Below are positions 16,201-27,288 of a stretch of 64,000 nt of DNA, in pieces; the stretch's first letter is position 1; every line of letters begins with the position of its first letter. Under the pieces are notes generated by a model that was not told the DNA's origin, searched no databases, and worked only from the letters and a program-made list of their open reading frames with translations. The stretch spans positions 2,147 through 66,146 of the forward strand of contig MPNW01000566.1 in assembly GCA_011800805.1 (NCBI GenBank). Reading direction: 5' to 3'. Origin of the DNA: Hirudo medicinalis (taxonomy: Eukaryota; Annelida; Clitellata; Hirudinida; Hirudinidae). The position numbers were made by a program, and so were the translations under genes.

Positions 16201-17326
16201 TAACATCGAACGAACAGAATTTAAGAGTTCAAAATAATAAGATTTATAATCGGTGTAGCTTGTGATATTTCTTACGAAAACTTTAAGACGTTTCTGAATT
16301 TAGAGCGATCCGCGGAATCATTAAAATCCCGTCGTTATTTTGAGTAACTTTCTTGATTATTAATTTTGTTAAATGAAAATTTTATTATAATTAATTTCAT
16401 CAAATATTTTAATTTACAGGAAACATGAATTTGTCAAGACGCAACAAAAGTTTGAATTTCTTTATTTATCTCTTTAGTGCTGTCCAACGTTTTTGACATC
16501 GTTGGTTGAAAAACAATTTATCCTTAAGCAGAATGCCTAGACATATAATAATCACAGGCCAATTCTCTTGAAAATTATTATTCAATAATAATCAGATGAA
16601 ACAATTCAGACCTAAAACACATAAAATTGGAGCATATTTTCTTAATGGGGTATTTATTTTTAGCTATCTTTGTTTTATATCCCGGGTTTTATTTCTGCAA
16701 CCGAGAAATACCGAAAATCCGTTTGGGAACAACCAAAACTTCAAGCGTTGATTCCTCATAGTCCAACATTTCTCAAATTTTGATTGACCTTCATCCTAAC
16801 CATGACCATCCTAATTAGAGTAACTAATATTGGCCTAACTCGTTTTCACATTAAACCTTTGGCGTTTGAGAAAGAAAGTTGTGGTGTTTCGCAGTTTTTG
16901 TTCTCCGTTCTGGGGTTTCTCCATTTTTAGATAGACTTGACTTCTACCACCTGCCACTCTCGTGCGATGCTTCATTAAGTTGACTCTAAACCACTGAGAA
17001 TTCGGCTTACCAAATGCAACGGCCTGTCATTTGGTTATGTATTTCTTAGATGATGCTTCAAGTCTTAGTAAATTTATATTGACTTCCTTCTCAAGGCTTT
17101 TTACTACATTCAACTTTTCTGATACATTTCTTACACAAACTGCACAAAGTTTGCGAGCTCTGGCGGTCCACTTAAAATCAACCTAGAGCGTTTTGTTGGA
17201 CAGCACTTTAAGAATATAATTTCTCTGACATGATCTGATGATGATATAATAATAATAACATTAATAATGAAAATAATTAATATTGATTCTATTTTTTCAG
17301 GAGGAAAACATTTCATTTTATATTAC
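13203..17326. other. Intergenic; no gene recognised
   Basis: About 4 kb of AT-rich DNA with very few open frames. It probably holds the divergent promoters of the SHB-like gene (to the left) and the HECT gene (to the right). Undetected 5' exons of the HECT gene could lie here, since the visible protein is much shorter than vertebrate TRIP12. Contents: one SINE-A copy at 14369-14480, and a 38-bp near-duplicate block at 13242-13279 and 14328-14365. Confidence 0.6.
14369..14480 (+). repeat. SINE-A, tRNA-derived
   Basis: Starts with a tRNA-like A-box region (GCATGGTCTAACGGTCAAGA), has a clear B box (GGATTCGAATCC), then the acceptor-like GCGGGAGCA. A non-tRNA tail follows, ending GGACGTTAATAAAC. 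The anticodon-arm region resembles tRNA-Glu or Arg but mispairs, so this is not a functional tRNA gene. Related copies lie at 28030-28110, 30013-30114 and 61087-61194. Confidence 0.8.
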
Positions 17327-20300
17327 ATGCGATCTCTGAGCTTAAAGAGCGCTGACTTTAAGTTGGTGGAGGTTAGTCGGGCTTGTTTGAATTACAGAAT
17401 CCACAACTCAAATCCTGTAGTTTTATGATAACATTTTTGTATATGACACTTATGACTTTTATTTGTCTACTCCAAAAAACAGGATAAACGAAAGCGCAAA
17501 GCCGGCAAAAGCTTGAACATGTTGCTGTGAGTTCATTGGCTTAATTGATAACCTGAGATAATCTAGCATAAGGATATTGATTGTTTTAGTTACGTTTAAT
17601 CCTGTGGTGTAGCAATATGAAGGTGTCGATGTAACTTGTAACCATGATATTTTTTTCAATGTTGCTTCTCGTCTGCCCAGGAGTATCTTGCCGCCGCCTC
17701 CACTTCTTCCGATGTTCAAGGTGTTTGAACTTCACGGTCATTCGAGATTCTGTATAGGTCTGACTGGTCATTCTATGAATATTAATTTATTGCATTAGTA
17801 TTAATAATGCATTGTTAGGTCTAACCAAAATCCCAGGGTATTCTATTAGGTTGCATATTTGTATCGCAGTTGTACTAGAAGAACATGAAAATATACAATC
17901 TCTTCTGATTCTGTGAGGTGATGCTTAATGTGTAAAAACATTTTTGTTGTTGAAATAGACACCATGTTGGATGTGTCATCGTCTTATACCAAAAAAATCA
18001 TAGAGACTTGTTTCTCTGATTGTCTTTGGATGCTCAAGGTGTTCTCCAAAGAACAGCTGCCATCGAAGGTTAGCATAATTTTTTGTATCTCCAGTTTTAT
18101 GATGTTTTTGATTTATTTTGAAATAGATATTTAAATTATAAATGTCTGTTTAATTGCTCTCCATTCACAGCCAGAATCTTCGTCCTTCAAGGAGAAACTG
18201 ATTTGGATGTGCATCAATGTGGTTTATCTGCTGTCCGATGAAACCCTAGGATGCAACTTTAAGCAGCTCGTAAAGTTGGTCTGATGTTGACAGTGATTAT
18301 AACTTGGTACTATGAATGTTTGCTGTAGCTAGGCTTTTATTGATGTTAATCGCGTTAATTAAAATTATGTTCACAAAAATTGATCACTTATCTGTAGTTC
18401 CAATTAATTATGTGTTCATGGAGTTGTTTTTTATCTATTTGGAATCACTTCTATTGCAATTGCTTACTTCACAACATCATAAATTTGGCTTGCTTGTTCA
18501 GTTGCTAAGAGTATAACCTATATCCTAGGTGCCACTAAGAAATATTCATTGGTGACATCCTGCTGATACCAAATCAAAATTTAGAGTCTGTTCATGTTTT
18601 TGTGATTATGTGATTAGTAATTGCGAGAGAATGTCTTGCAACGTCATTAATGTGCTTTACATTTCATTTTTAATTTTCTTGCATCCAGGTTGGCAGCAGC
18701 TTTCCTATATTCTCCAGATTTGTTTAAAACGTCGACCGGCCTCGTCATGACGTTCCTGATCGCCAAGAGGCGACCGGAGCTGTTTAAGTCGAGTCGAGAG
18801 TCTAAAAGTTTGCATTCGTTTTGTTTTGCGTGGATCGGGACGGCGCGGTGTTTCGTCGTAAACGGTCGATGACAGGTTGTTGGTTTGAACGATGTCGTCG
18901 ATGATGAATATTTGTAAATTGATTTCACTGAGTCGAGCCTATGAAAAGTGTTGACCAATGAATGAAGCGATGAATGAAACTTTCAAAATAATGCACTAAT
19001 AATTAAAACTACTTAACAACAATTATGTAGACAATAATTCAAAGTCTACCATGAATTGATGCAATCTTTCAGATGTAATAATGCAGATCTTCAAACTTAG
19101 GAGTCTCAATGTAACTTGTGACAATGCCTCTGAACAGGAGAAGTGGCTAGTACAACAAGGTGAGTCATTTTTAGATGTTGTTTTGGCAATGGAGGTATTA
19201 GTTTTCACAATCACAACACAGGGGAGCTGCAGTTCATAGCCTTTAATTAGTTAGCAATCAATTGAATAAGCAATTTTGGAATTTAATTCCCTAATTAATT
19301 AACTAATAATATGATAATTCATTAAATTTGTTATATAGATTTTAATTATTATATCACATTAATGATATGACAAAATTCAAAATTACTACTAATAATATAT
19401 TTTAATAATTACGGTGCACGACTTTGACCTTTTGACCCCTTTTGTATGGTTTTGAGTTGTATTTGTTTTTCTGATACTTTAATTTGCATGTCTTCCCTTG
19501 AATTGTCGAGAGCTTGTTCTCGTTTTGTTTTCGCGCACAGCAATTCTCACCCTGCCTTGTTGTTCTTGACCTTTCAGCTGACTGGCTTTGGCTGACATTT
19601 TTCAAGCCCCATTTGCGGGACTACTTTGACATCAACGTTGTAGACATTATCAACAATGTCACGATGCTGATCGAGGAGGATCTGAATGAGGTGATCCTTC
19701 TTGGATGATTTTGATAGGTTGCGTGTTTGAGATGTAATGTGCTAGGTGTCACGTCTCTAAGTCATTTAATCTTCATGAAATTAGTAGTTTGCTTCTACAA
19801 ATAAAAATAACATTGAAATGTGTAAATAGTCACTTTTGATGTTATCTGATGTCTGCAATCCTAGGCATGCTCTACTCTAAGATTGCAAACCACAATGAAT
19901 AGACACAATGAAGTTACCATGTAATAATAGATAAACCTATCATATTGACTTCACCTTGTTCAATCAGTTGTTCAGTAACCTCGCTCAATCAGCATATCTG
20001 CATAAACAATCAACCACGACGTTTCATTGACATTTCAAGGAATTTCAATTGACAGTTCAAAAGAACAGCAGCCATGCATCGACTGTTGCATTCCCTCTTG
20101 TACGGTGACATTTCTGCCGATGAGATGACTTACTTTCGAGTCACGGACGCTTTCCTCGGGTTCTTTGATGTGTCGGTTTTTGAGGAGGAGAGGCAAGGGA
20201 AGCGACACGAGCAGAAGCACAAGCAGAGGATCAGGAAATTCATCGAGATTGTCACGAACATCGTTTGGGTGATTTGTTAACTCATGTGATGTCTTGTTGT

Positions 20301-22399
20301 TGCAAAGCACGTGCACGTTTCCGATAGTCGACGACCGGCTTTTGAGCCGAGTCGGACGCTTCAATTTGTTTCACAGTAATCGTTGCAATACGATGCCATT
20401 TACAAATCAGCGTGTTGTTTGTGTCTCAATTCTCTGCCAAATGATGAAAAATTAAACAGAATGATAGCCTGATCCACTGATCAGGTTATCCACTGGATAA
20501 TTGATAAAAAAATGTGAATGTAATGTAATTTTTATGATGTAATTTCATTTAAATTCAGGACGAACATCCTGCAAATGACAAGTGGTGGCATTTCGAGAAG
20601 TTCGTCGACGTCGTGAAGGAAGTCATCGAAACATGTTTTGACGTGAGTCTGATTTGACTGTCGTTATTGTTGACTGTCGATAACGTCTGCCGATGTGTTT
20701 TTAACGAGTGAAGTCTGCGTAGGTTTGACATATTTTAAGAGGATTTGAGAAAAATTCGGTTCAGTTTTCCATAACTTCATTCATTATTTAATTTTATCGT
20801 CCTTAAATTTTATTCAATTTATGGTTTTGATCGCATTTCATATATCTTTTCTAGTAAATATAAGAAAAGTCTGAAGCTGTAGTTATTGTATCCTGTGTAT
20901 GAATTTGTATGCGTATATATATATATATTATATAAAATATATACATTATTGCTACTATATTAGCAATATACATATATATATATATAGCAATAATGATTTT
21001 TTTCACAAATGTGAGAACAAAATTCACTGACATACCAACTTTTGTACGATCAGGATCTGTTGGCCAAATTGCAGCTGGAATGCAATCTGTCAACAATGGA
21101 TTCTCCGTACAGAATTAGGGACCTCAACTACTACATCTCCTTTTGTCCGATCGGTCGTCCCAAGAAATGCAGCGACCGGGATCGACCGGGGGAGTCGTCG
21201 AAAAACGAAGACGATGACGGCTCTGCTCGGATCAAGTTTCCCCTCTGGGGGAGTTTTTATTACTTCGACGATGTCGTGAAATCTGCACAGCTGTTCTCCA
21301 TTCTGCACTTCATCAACAACCACGTCTCCTTCCTCGTCCAGGTGAGCGCGAATCGCGACGTCCGTCCGATCGGCTTCTCGACTCCTTAAGGAACTTTCGG
21401 AATGTTCGTCTCGAGAACTCGGGCAAAGCGTCTGTCGTCGTCATTGTCGGCGTTACTCTGCTTAGCATTCTAAAAGTTTGGTTACAGCTCGTTAAATATG
21501 TAATATGTTAATATATGTAATAGGTAATATCACTGTATAAAATTGCAGCCAGAAATTACATTAAATATGTAATATCATTAAATCAAATCTGCTTCAGGAG
21601 CAGATGACGGACAACGTCATTGTCGACAATAACAAATTCCTGTACGACGGGCTCCTGAAGAGAGGTCGGCTTCAAAGCAGGTTCATCTCTCAACCCTCGC
21701 AGTATTGGTGGCTCTACAACATAATCAAGACATGGTGAGACGGTCATTAGCTATTTACCAGACTTATTTTCTCTCAATTTGTTTTCATGTTTTTCTGCTA
21801 TTTATATGTAATTGTCTGTCAATTGTATTTAAATAAGTTTTACAAGGTTGTCTGTAACCTTCCTTAGCACTTAAGTACAATTTTGAGTAGTTCAACACTT
21901 CAGAACAACCTTACCCTTACATCGACTTCTCTACAGGTTTCAATCAGTGGTTGACAAAGTGTTGTTATTGTTATTTATTATTGTTACTAACAATGTTGAC
22001 GTAGTTATTGCATTATTTCACAACATGACAATCTATATTACAGCGCAATGAAATGCGACATTACATTTAACTCGGTNGTTGACAAAGTGTTGTTATTGTT
22101 ATTTATTATTGTTACTAACAATGTTGACGTAGTTATTGCATTATTTCACAACATGACAATCTATATTACAGCGCAATGAAATGCGACATTACATTTAACT
22201 CGGTGATTTAACTCGACCTCCGACAGCCCGTTCCTTGTTCCTTTCGATCAGAGGAGGACATTCCTGGTCTTCTCAGGACTGAGCAAACACAAACTTATAC
22301 AATCTCAGGGAGTCACGGTTGTCTTTATGAACAGGGAAAAAGTATGTCGTTGTTGCTGTAACAGCCTTGTTATTATTATTGTTATTGTTGTTGTTGTTG

Positions 22400-22451
<52 letters not shown>

Positions 22452-25400
22452 TTGATTGTTTATTACCTCCTCTTTGGTCGAGTATTGTTGATATCCATAA
22501 CACGTAACCATGTCTAAACACTCGAGTCTGTTTCCATGCAAAAAGATGACCGTCTCACGTGGTTCTCCTCTGGCTTCCCTCAGGTCTCTTGACACGTCTG
22601 CCTTCAATAAGGACCACTTCTGGGACTTTGAGTTTGAAGAGGAGGTGAGTTGCTTTCGTGATGATGGTGATGATGATGGTGATGGTGATGGTAATGAGGG
22701 ATGGTGATGATGACGATGATAATAATAGTCAATTTATTAGGCGACATATGCGTAGCATCGGAAGCTCCTTGTGTCTCATTGTTCAAGATTAGCGATGGAA
22801 TCATTTAAAAATCATTTGCTAACAAACTCTAACTCGAAATGCTGCTCTTTTCTGACGTCTCTAATTTGTTCTGCTCAGTGAAGCTGTCAGAGTCACAGTA
22901 GCCTCACTTAAGTCATTATTGCAGACCAGTACTAATTATGATGTAATGTCTTATATATAATATCCTGCCCATAATAATAATTCCTAATCATTTCATGCTC
23001 TTCAATTGTTTACTCTCTTCATTCAGCTTGCAAAAGGCGACGGTCCGACCAAGGAATTTTACGAGCTCCTCTCCAGGGACGTACAGAGGCACGACCTCAA
23101 ACTCTGGATTGGAGAGTCACTTGGAGCACCGGGCGAGCCCCAGTACACCCACGCAAATCAGGGATTGTACCCTTCTCCTGTCCCCAGAAATTTAAAACCA
23201 GAGGACTTGGTTGAAATGGAATCAAACTTCTTCTTCATTGGAAAATTGACAGCAAAGGCCATTAAGGATTTCAAATTGGTTGGTGGGATGTTTACAAACT
23301 TTATTATCGGATGTTAGGATGTTATAATAGGATTTAGTTAGCTGATAATAACATTCATTTCCTACCTGGATTTTAAATAATCAAAGTTTAATTCACTCTG
23401 ACCAATCTTTCATTGACATTCACCAATCTTCTCACATTAATCACATTAATCATCATCATAAAAATCTCCATGACTTAGTTTAAATCTAACCCACCCTGAA
23501 CACCTTTGCAGCTCAGCATTCCCTTCAACTTAATCTTTTACAAGTGGATATTGTGCTGGGGGTCGAATAGGGACGTCATGGAATTCAACGACTTCCTCAA
23601 TGCCTGTCCCCACCTGTCTGTCATGGCCCAGGATCTGCTCGGGATCCTCACGGAGAAGAGGGCCATTGAGGAAAACCCGAATATGGTAGGGACCTTTGTG
23701 TAATAATGATGATGATGATGATAACAGTTTATTTACTTCATTATCGTTCTCACTGGTATTAATAGTTCTGTTTGTTTTCATTCCAACATAGGCAGGCATG
23801 ATTGTAAATTTTAGGTAAATTTCTTGCGTGCAGTTGGTTATTTTTATGTTAACATGTATTTAAATTAATTATTCAGTGACACAAATAATTCGCATTCAGT
23901 TAAGATAAAAATAACTCCCTAATGATTATTCATAATCTCACATTTAGACGTCCGATGAAAAGCAAAGAGCGATAGACTCGCTGACCTACGACGGCTGCCC
24001 CTTCGAAGACCTCTGCCTCGACTTCACCCTGCCCTGTTACCCCGACATTGAAATGGTGGAGGGGGGTCGAAATGTGCCCCTGATGCCCCACAACCTCGAG
24101 GAGTATCTCGATGTGAGTGACTCATATTCTAAAAATAATTTGAGATTTGAGATGTTTCACAATTGTTATAACCAATGAATATCATTTAATATAACAGCTA
24201 GCTATATTAGCACCATATTTTTTTTTTGTGAACCTCGTAACGAATGTCAATTAGTTCGTTTGCCTAATCGTGAGTGTCAGTTAGATCATTGCATCATTTG
24301 CATTACCGTGAATGTTAATTAGATCATTTGCATGCATTCACCCAGCTCCTGGTGGAATGGTACTTAAGGAAAGGTCCGGAATTGAAGTTGAACGCCTTCA
24401 GGAGAGGATTCGAGTCGGTCATGCTCCTCGATCAGTTCACCATGTTCTACCCCAAAGAGGTTGGTGGATGAGCGAATTTATTAAGCTAATTAATAATTCA
24501 TTAGCTACTTATTTACAAGGCCTGACGACAACACTCTGACGCAACAATGATGCATTAACGATTTATTTATTTTTTCCACATTTGTATCGATTTACTTCGC
24601 ATCTCGATTGTTTGTTGCCATGGCAACTAATAATATTGCATCATAATCGTAATTATAAATAATTCAATTATGACCTCCCATCACTTTTTCCACATGTCTG
24701 TGCAGCTGGAACTGCTCGTCACCGGAGAGGTGTGCCAGCATTGGACGAAGGAGGAGTTGAGGACTTCGTGCCTCTACGAACAGGGTACATGATCGATTCC
24801 CAACAGGTTGACTTCCTTTTCGAGGTCCTGGAATCCCTTGCTGTCGAAGAGCAGACGCTGTTCCTGCAGTTTGTCACCTCACTCACCAGGCTTCCACCTG
24901 GAGGTTATTATTAATATGTTATGGTTGTGGTTATTGTTATTATTCACATTTCATGATTATTATTTTTATTATTGATTGTGAGTTATTAAGGTAAAGATAT
25001 GTAAAAAAAAAAAGAAGAAGATATTTCTGAGTCACTCGAAGGAGGATTAATTCTGTTTTGCTAACATTGATAAATGTCATTATCGTAAATCAACAGTTGC
25101 GTGTTATCAACAAATTATTGTGTATGGTATCACATGTGGTGGTAACACATGTGGTGGTAACACATGTGAATGTGTTGTAAGTTGCTAATAATTGTTATGC
25201 GAGGGCATTATTTTCAATGCTACCCAATGTATGTGTCGTGTCGTTCAGAATTCCATTAAATGAGTAAGGATGAATTTTTAAGTATTATTATTTGCCGAGT
25301 ATTCTTCGAGTATTCATCGAATTTAATGCTTCCATGCACTTTCCAGGTCTAAAGTCCCTGTTGCCTCCGCTTTCGATCTGCCCGTTGGAAACGGACGATC

Positions 25401-25534
25401 CCGATCAGAAACTGCCCACAGCGGCCACTTGCTTCAACATCATCCATCTACCTCGTTATACCAGCCTGGAAATCACCAGGGAGAAGCTCTTGTTTGCCAT
25501 GAACGAAGGCCGGAATGTTTTTGGTTTCATTTAA
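17327..25534 (+). CDS. Trip12: TRIP12/Ufd4-type HECT E3 ubiquitin ligase (divergent; frameshift)
   Basis: A HECT ligase, which takes ubiquitin onto a catalytic cysteine and passes it to substrate lysines. Exons: 17327-17371, 17483-17526, 17681-17757, 17959-18068, 18171-18274, 18689-18807, 19073-19159, 19578-19690, 20056-20268, 20559-20642, 21054-21341, 21598-21734, 22227-22341, 22546-22644, 23027-23278, 23512-23685, 23948-24112, 24346-24459, 24706-24903, 25347-25534. The sum is about 908 aa, and the HECT domain fills the last 300. Diagnostic pieces are KTCPFLVPFDQRR, GCPFEDLCLDFTLPCYP, HNLEEYLD, FLQFVTSLTRLPPGG and the catalytic Cys in AATCFNIIHLP (codon 25430-25432). A missing base near 24783-24785 breaks the frame. 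The first exon (MRSLSLKSADFKLVE) is a guess; an acceptor just upstream leaves the frame open. I saw no ARM or WWE domain. The HECT identity is firm; the 5' half is tentative. Confidence 0.85.
21950..22204. other. Assembly artefact: 127-bp duplication around one N
   Basis: 21950-22076 and 22078-22204 are identical and separated by N at 22077. The block lies inside an intron of the HECT gene, so the coding frame is unaffected. Confidence 0.9.
22370..22450. repeat. (ATT/GTT)n microsatellite
   Basis: A compound TTA/TTG repeat in the HECT-gene intron between 22341 and 22546. Minus-strand poly-Asn and poly-Ile frames here are artefacts. Confidence 0.9.
22726..22767 (-). repeat. SINE-B tail fragment
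   Basis: AGTCAATTTATTAGGCG followed by ATATGCGTAGCATCGGAAGC matches the terminal block of SINE-B copies at 62506-62553 and 43091. It directly abuts a GAT/AAT microsatellite, as other copies do. Confidence 0.55.
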
Positions 25535-27288
25535 CAACAGTGAAAGCACCAAGCCTTGCTTTGTGGCATCGTTTCTGTGATATTTATTTTTGTGACTGCA
25601 GATTTTCTTTGAACGGAGTAGAACGTCCACAATTGTCTTTCAGTTGATGTGTTGGAAATGATTAAGAATGAGAATCCTTAAAGGATTACCAAAGATATTG
25701 GTGTAGTTATTATGGCTTACTATTTAAATTGTCACGTTTTGCGGGATTCAAGCTTGTCTTATGCCTGAGTTTAATTTGAATCACAATTGCTTTCTTCAAA
25801 TTTCGAGAATATCATGTGCCTGATTCTACCAAATTTGTGCCAAATTCTAAAGCTCTCAGAGCCTTCAGCAGCTGCTGTGGTGACGACGTTCTGGTGGCCT
25901 TTTCCTTCCCAAGACCAATCGATCACCGAGAAAATATTTTTCCCGGTTCCCTTCCCAGTTAACTGTAGATAGTTGAAATGTGTTATATATTTCATAGGTA
26001 TACATTTAAAAGAAACCAAGGCAGCGTCAGATGACACAATTTAGAAAATAGTTATTTTAGGTTTTGCGTTCGTTCCAAACTACGCTTAATAGCCAGTGGA
26101 ACAAGAAATTGTTTGAGGATCTGTGTCATAAATTTTTCTACTTTTGTAAATTTGCAATAAGTGGTCATTGTGATGATCATTTCTTAAATCTTTTCGCGCT
26201 GGTTATGTCATAAAATTTAGCACTAGATTTTTTTTTTTGGCCCAGGTAAAGATGGTGATAAAATATGTGAATCTAGTCGGTCAGGAAATTATGGACCTGC
26301 CCTTTAGTGATTGCTATGAGCGGAACATTTAATACTTCTAGAAGCGGCAGATGTTAACCTTTAATGATCTTTACATTAAAAGCCTGGGTTTTCAATTAAG
26401 CATTAATCTCCGTACACGAAAGGCGAAGATCAAATCCAGGAATCCACTTGTCTTTATCGACGTATATTTCTACAAAGATAGGCATTACAAAGAAGAATGT
26501 GGGTTGCTTAAAATAGAACATGTTACGTCATTGAAAGATAGTGGATGCATTATGGATGACTACAAGAGGCTTGTGGAAATGTGGAACAACGCACAGAAAG
26601 GCCGTCTACTCGTTCAACAAGTTTTCAACTTAATTTTAAGTAATAAAAAAAAGCTAAGAAATCCATTAATAACCTTCGACTCTCTAAATGAATTCTGTTG
26701 AAAAAGTGCACAACAATGTCAGTGGTTCTGAGGATAATTGACTTGCATTGGTGTCGGCGTCAAGAATTTATCATTCGTTAGCACACGGATGCGATCCGCA
26801 CGAGCTTGATTCTGTCTCGAAATTTTTATGCACGTTTCTAAGAATTTGATGTCGTTTTAAGCGTTCGCCAGTCTCTTATTTTGCATATTTTTGTGGCTGG
26901 GAGATTCGCTGTAATTTACGCGAGTCTCGGTGTATTAAAGAGGCGAGCACAAGAAAGCCATTTCAGTTGATTTTCGTTTTGTAGCTGAATTGCATTTCGG
27001 AGAATTTAGATTTTAGATTTAGCTACGTATTTGCTTAACAGTTTAAGCAACGAAACGGCTGATAGCTAACTTGACCATGTACTCGATGCTGATGTTGACG
27101 ACTATAAACTTCAATTTTGAATTTTCCAACTATTCATTGGATACAACCAGCCATCTTATAATGGAAACGGAACATTTTGAAGCCTAAGTGACCTGCTGGA
27201 ATAGAGGAATTTTGTCCAGCAGACTTCAATTTGGTGAGATTTCATCTTAGAATCACAAAAGTTAGCTCGTTTCAATTTCGAGCTTTCC
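25535..27288. other. HECT-gene 3' flank and RIM 5' flank
   Basis: No recognised gene. The left part should be the HECT 3' UTR, and the right part the RIM promoter and 5' UTR. The only long non-repetitive open frame is at 26351-26701. Confidence 0.6.
26351..26701 (+). CDS. Unrecognised 116-codon open frame
   Basis: A continuous frame of mixed composition, unlike the simple-repeat frames around it. It encodes a Lys/Arg-rich, soluble-looking protein with no motif I know, no signal peptide and no membrane segment. An AG dinucleotide (GCGGCAG) lies immediately before the ATG, so it could be an exon rather than a single-exon gene. It lies between the HECT stop and the RIM start on the same strand. 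It may be a small gene, a decayed mobile-element fragment or chance. Confidence 0.25.
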   Translation: MLTFNDLYIKSLGFQLSINLRTRKAKIKSRNPLVFIDVYFYKDRHYKEECGLLKIEHVTSLKDSGCIMDDYKRLVEMWNNAQKGRLLVQQVFNLILSNKKKLRNPLITFDSLNEFC

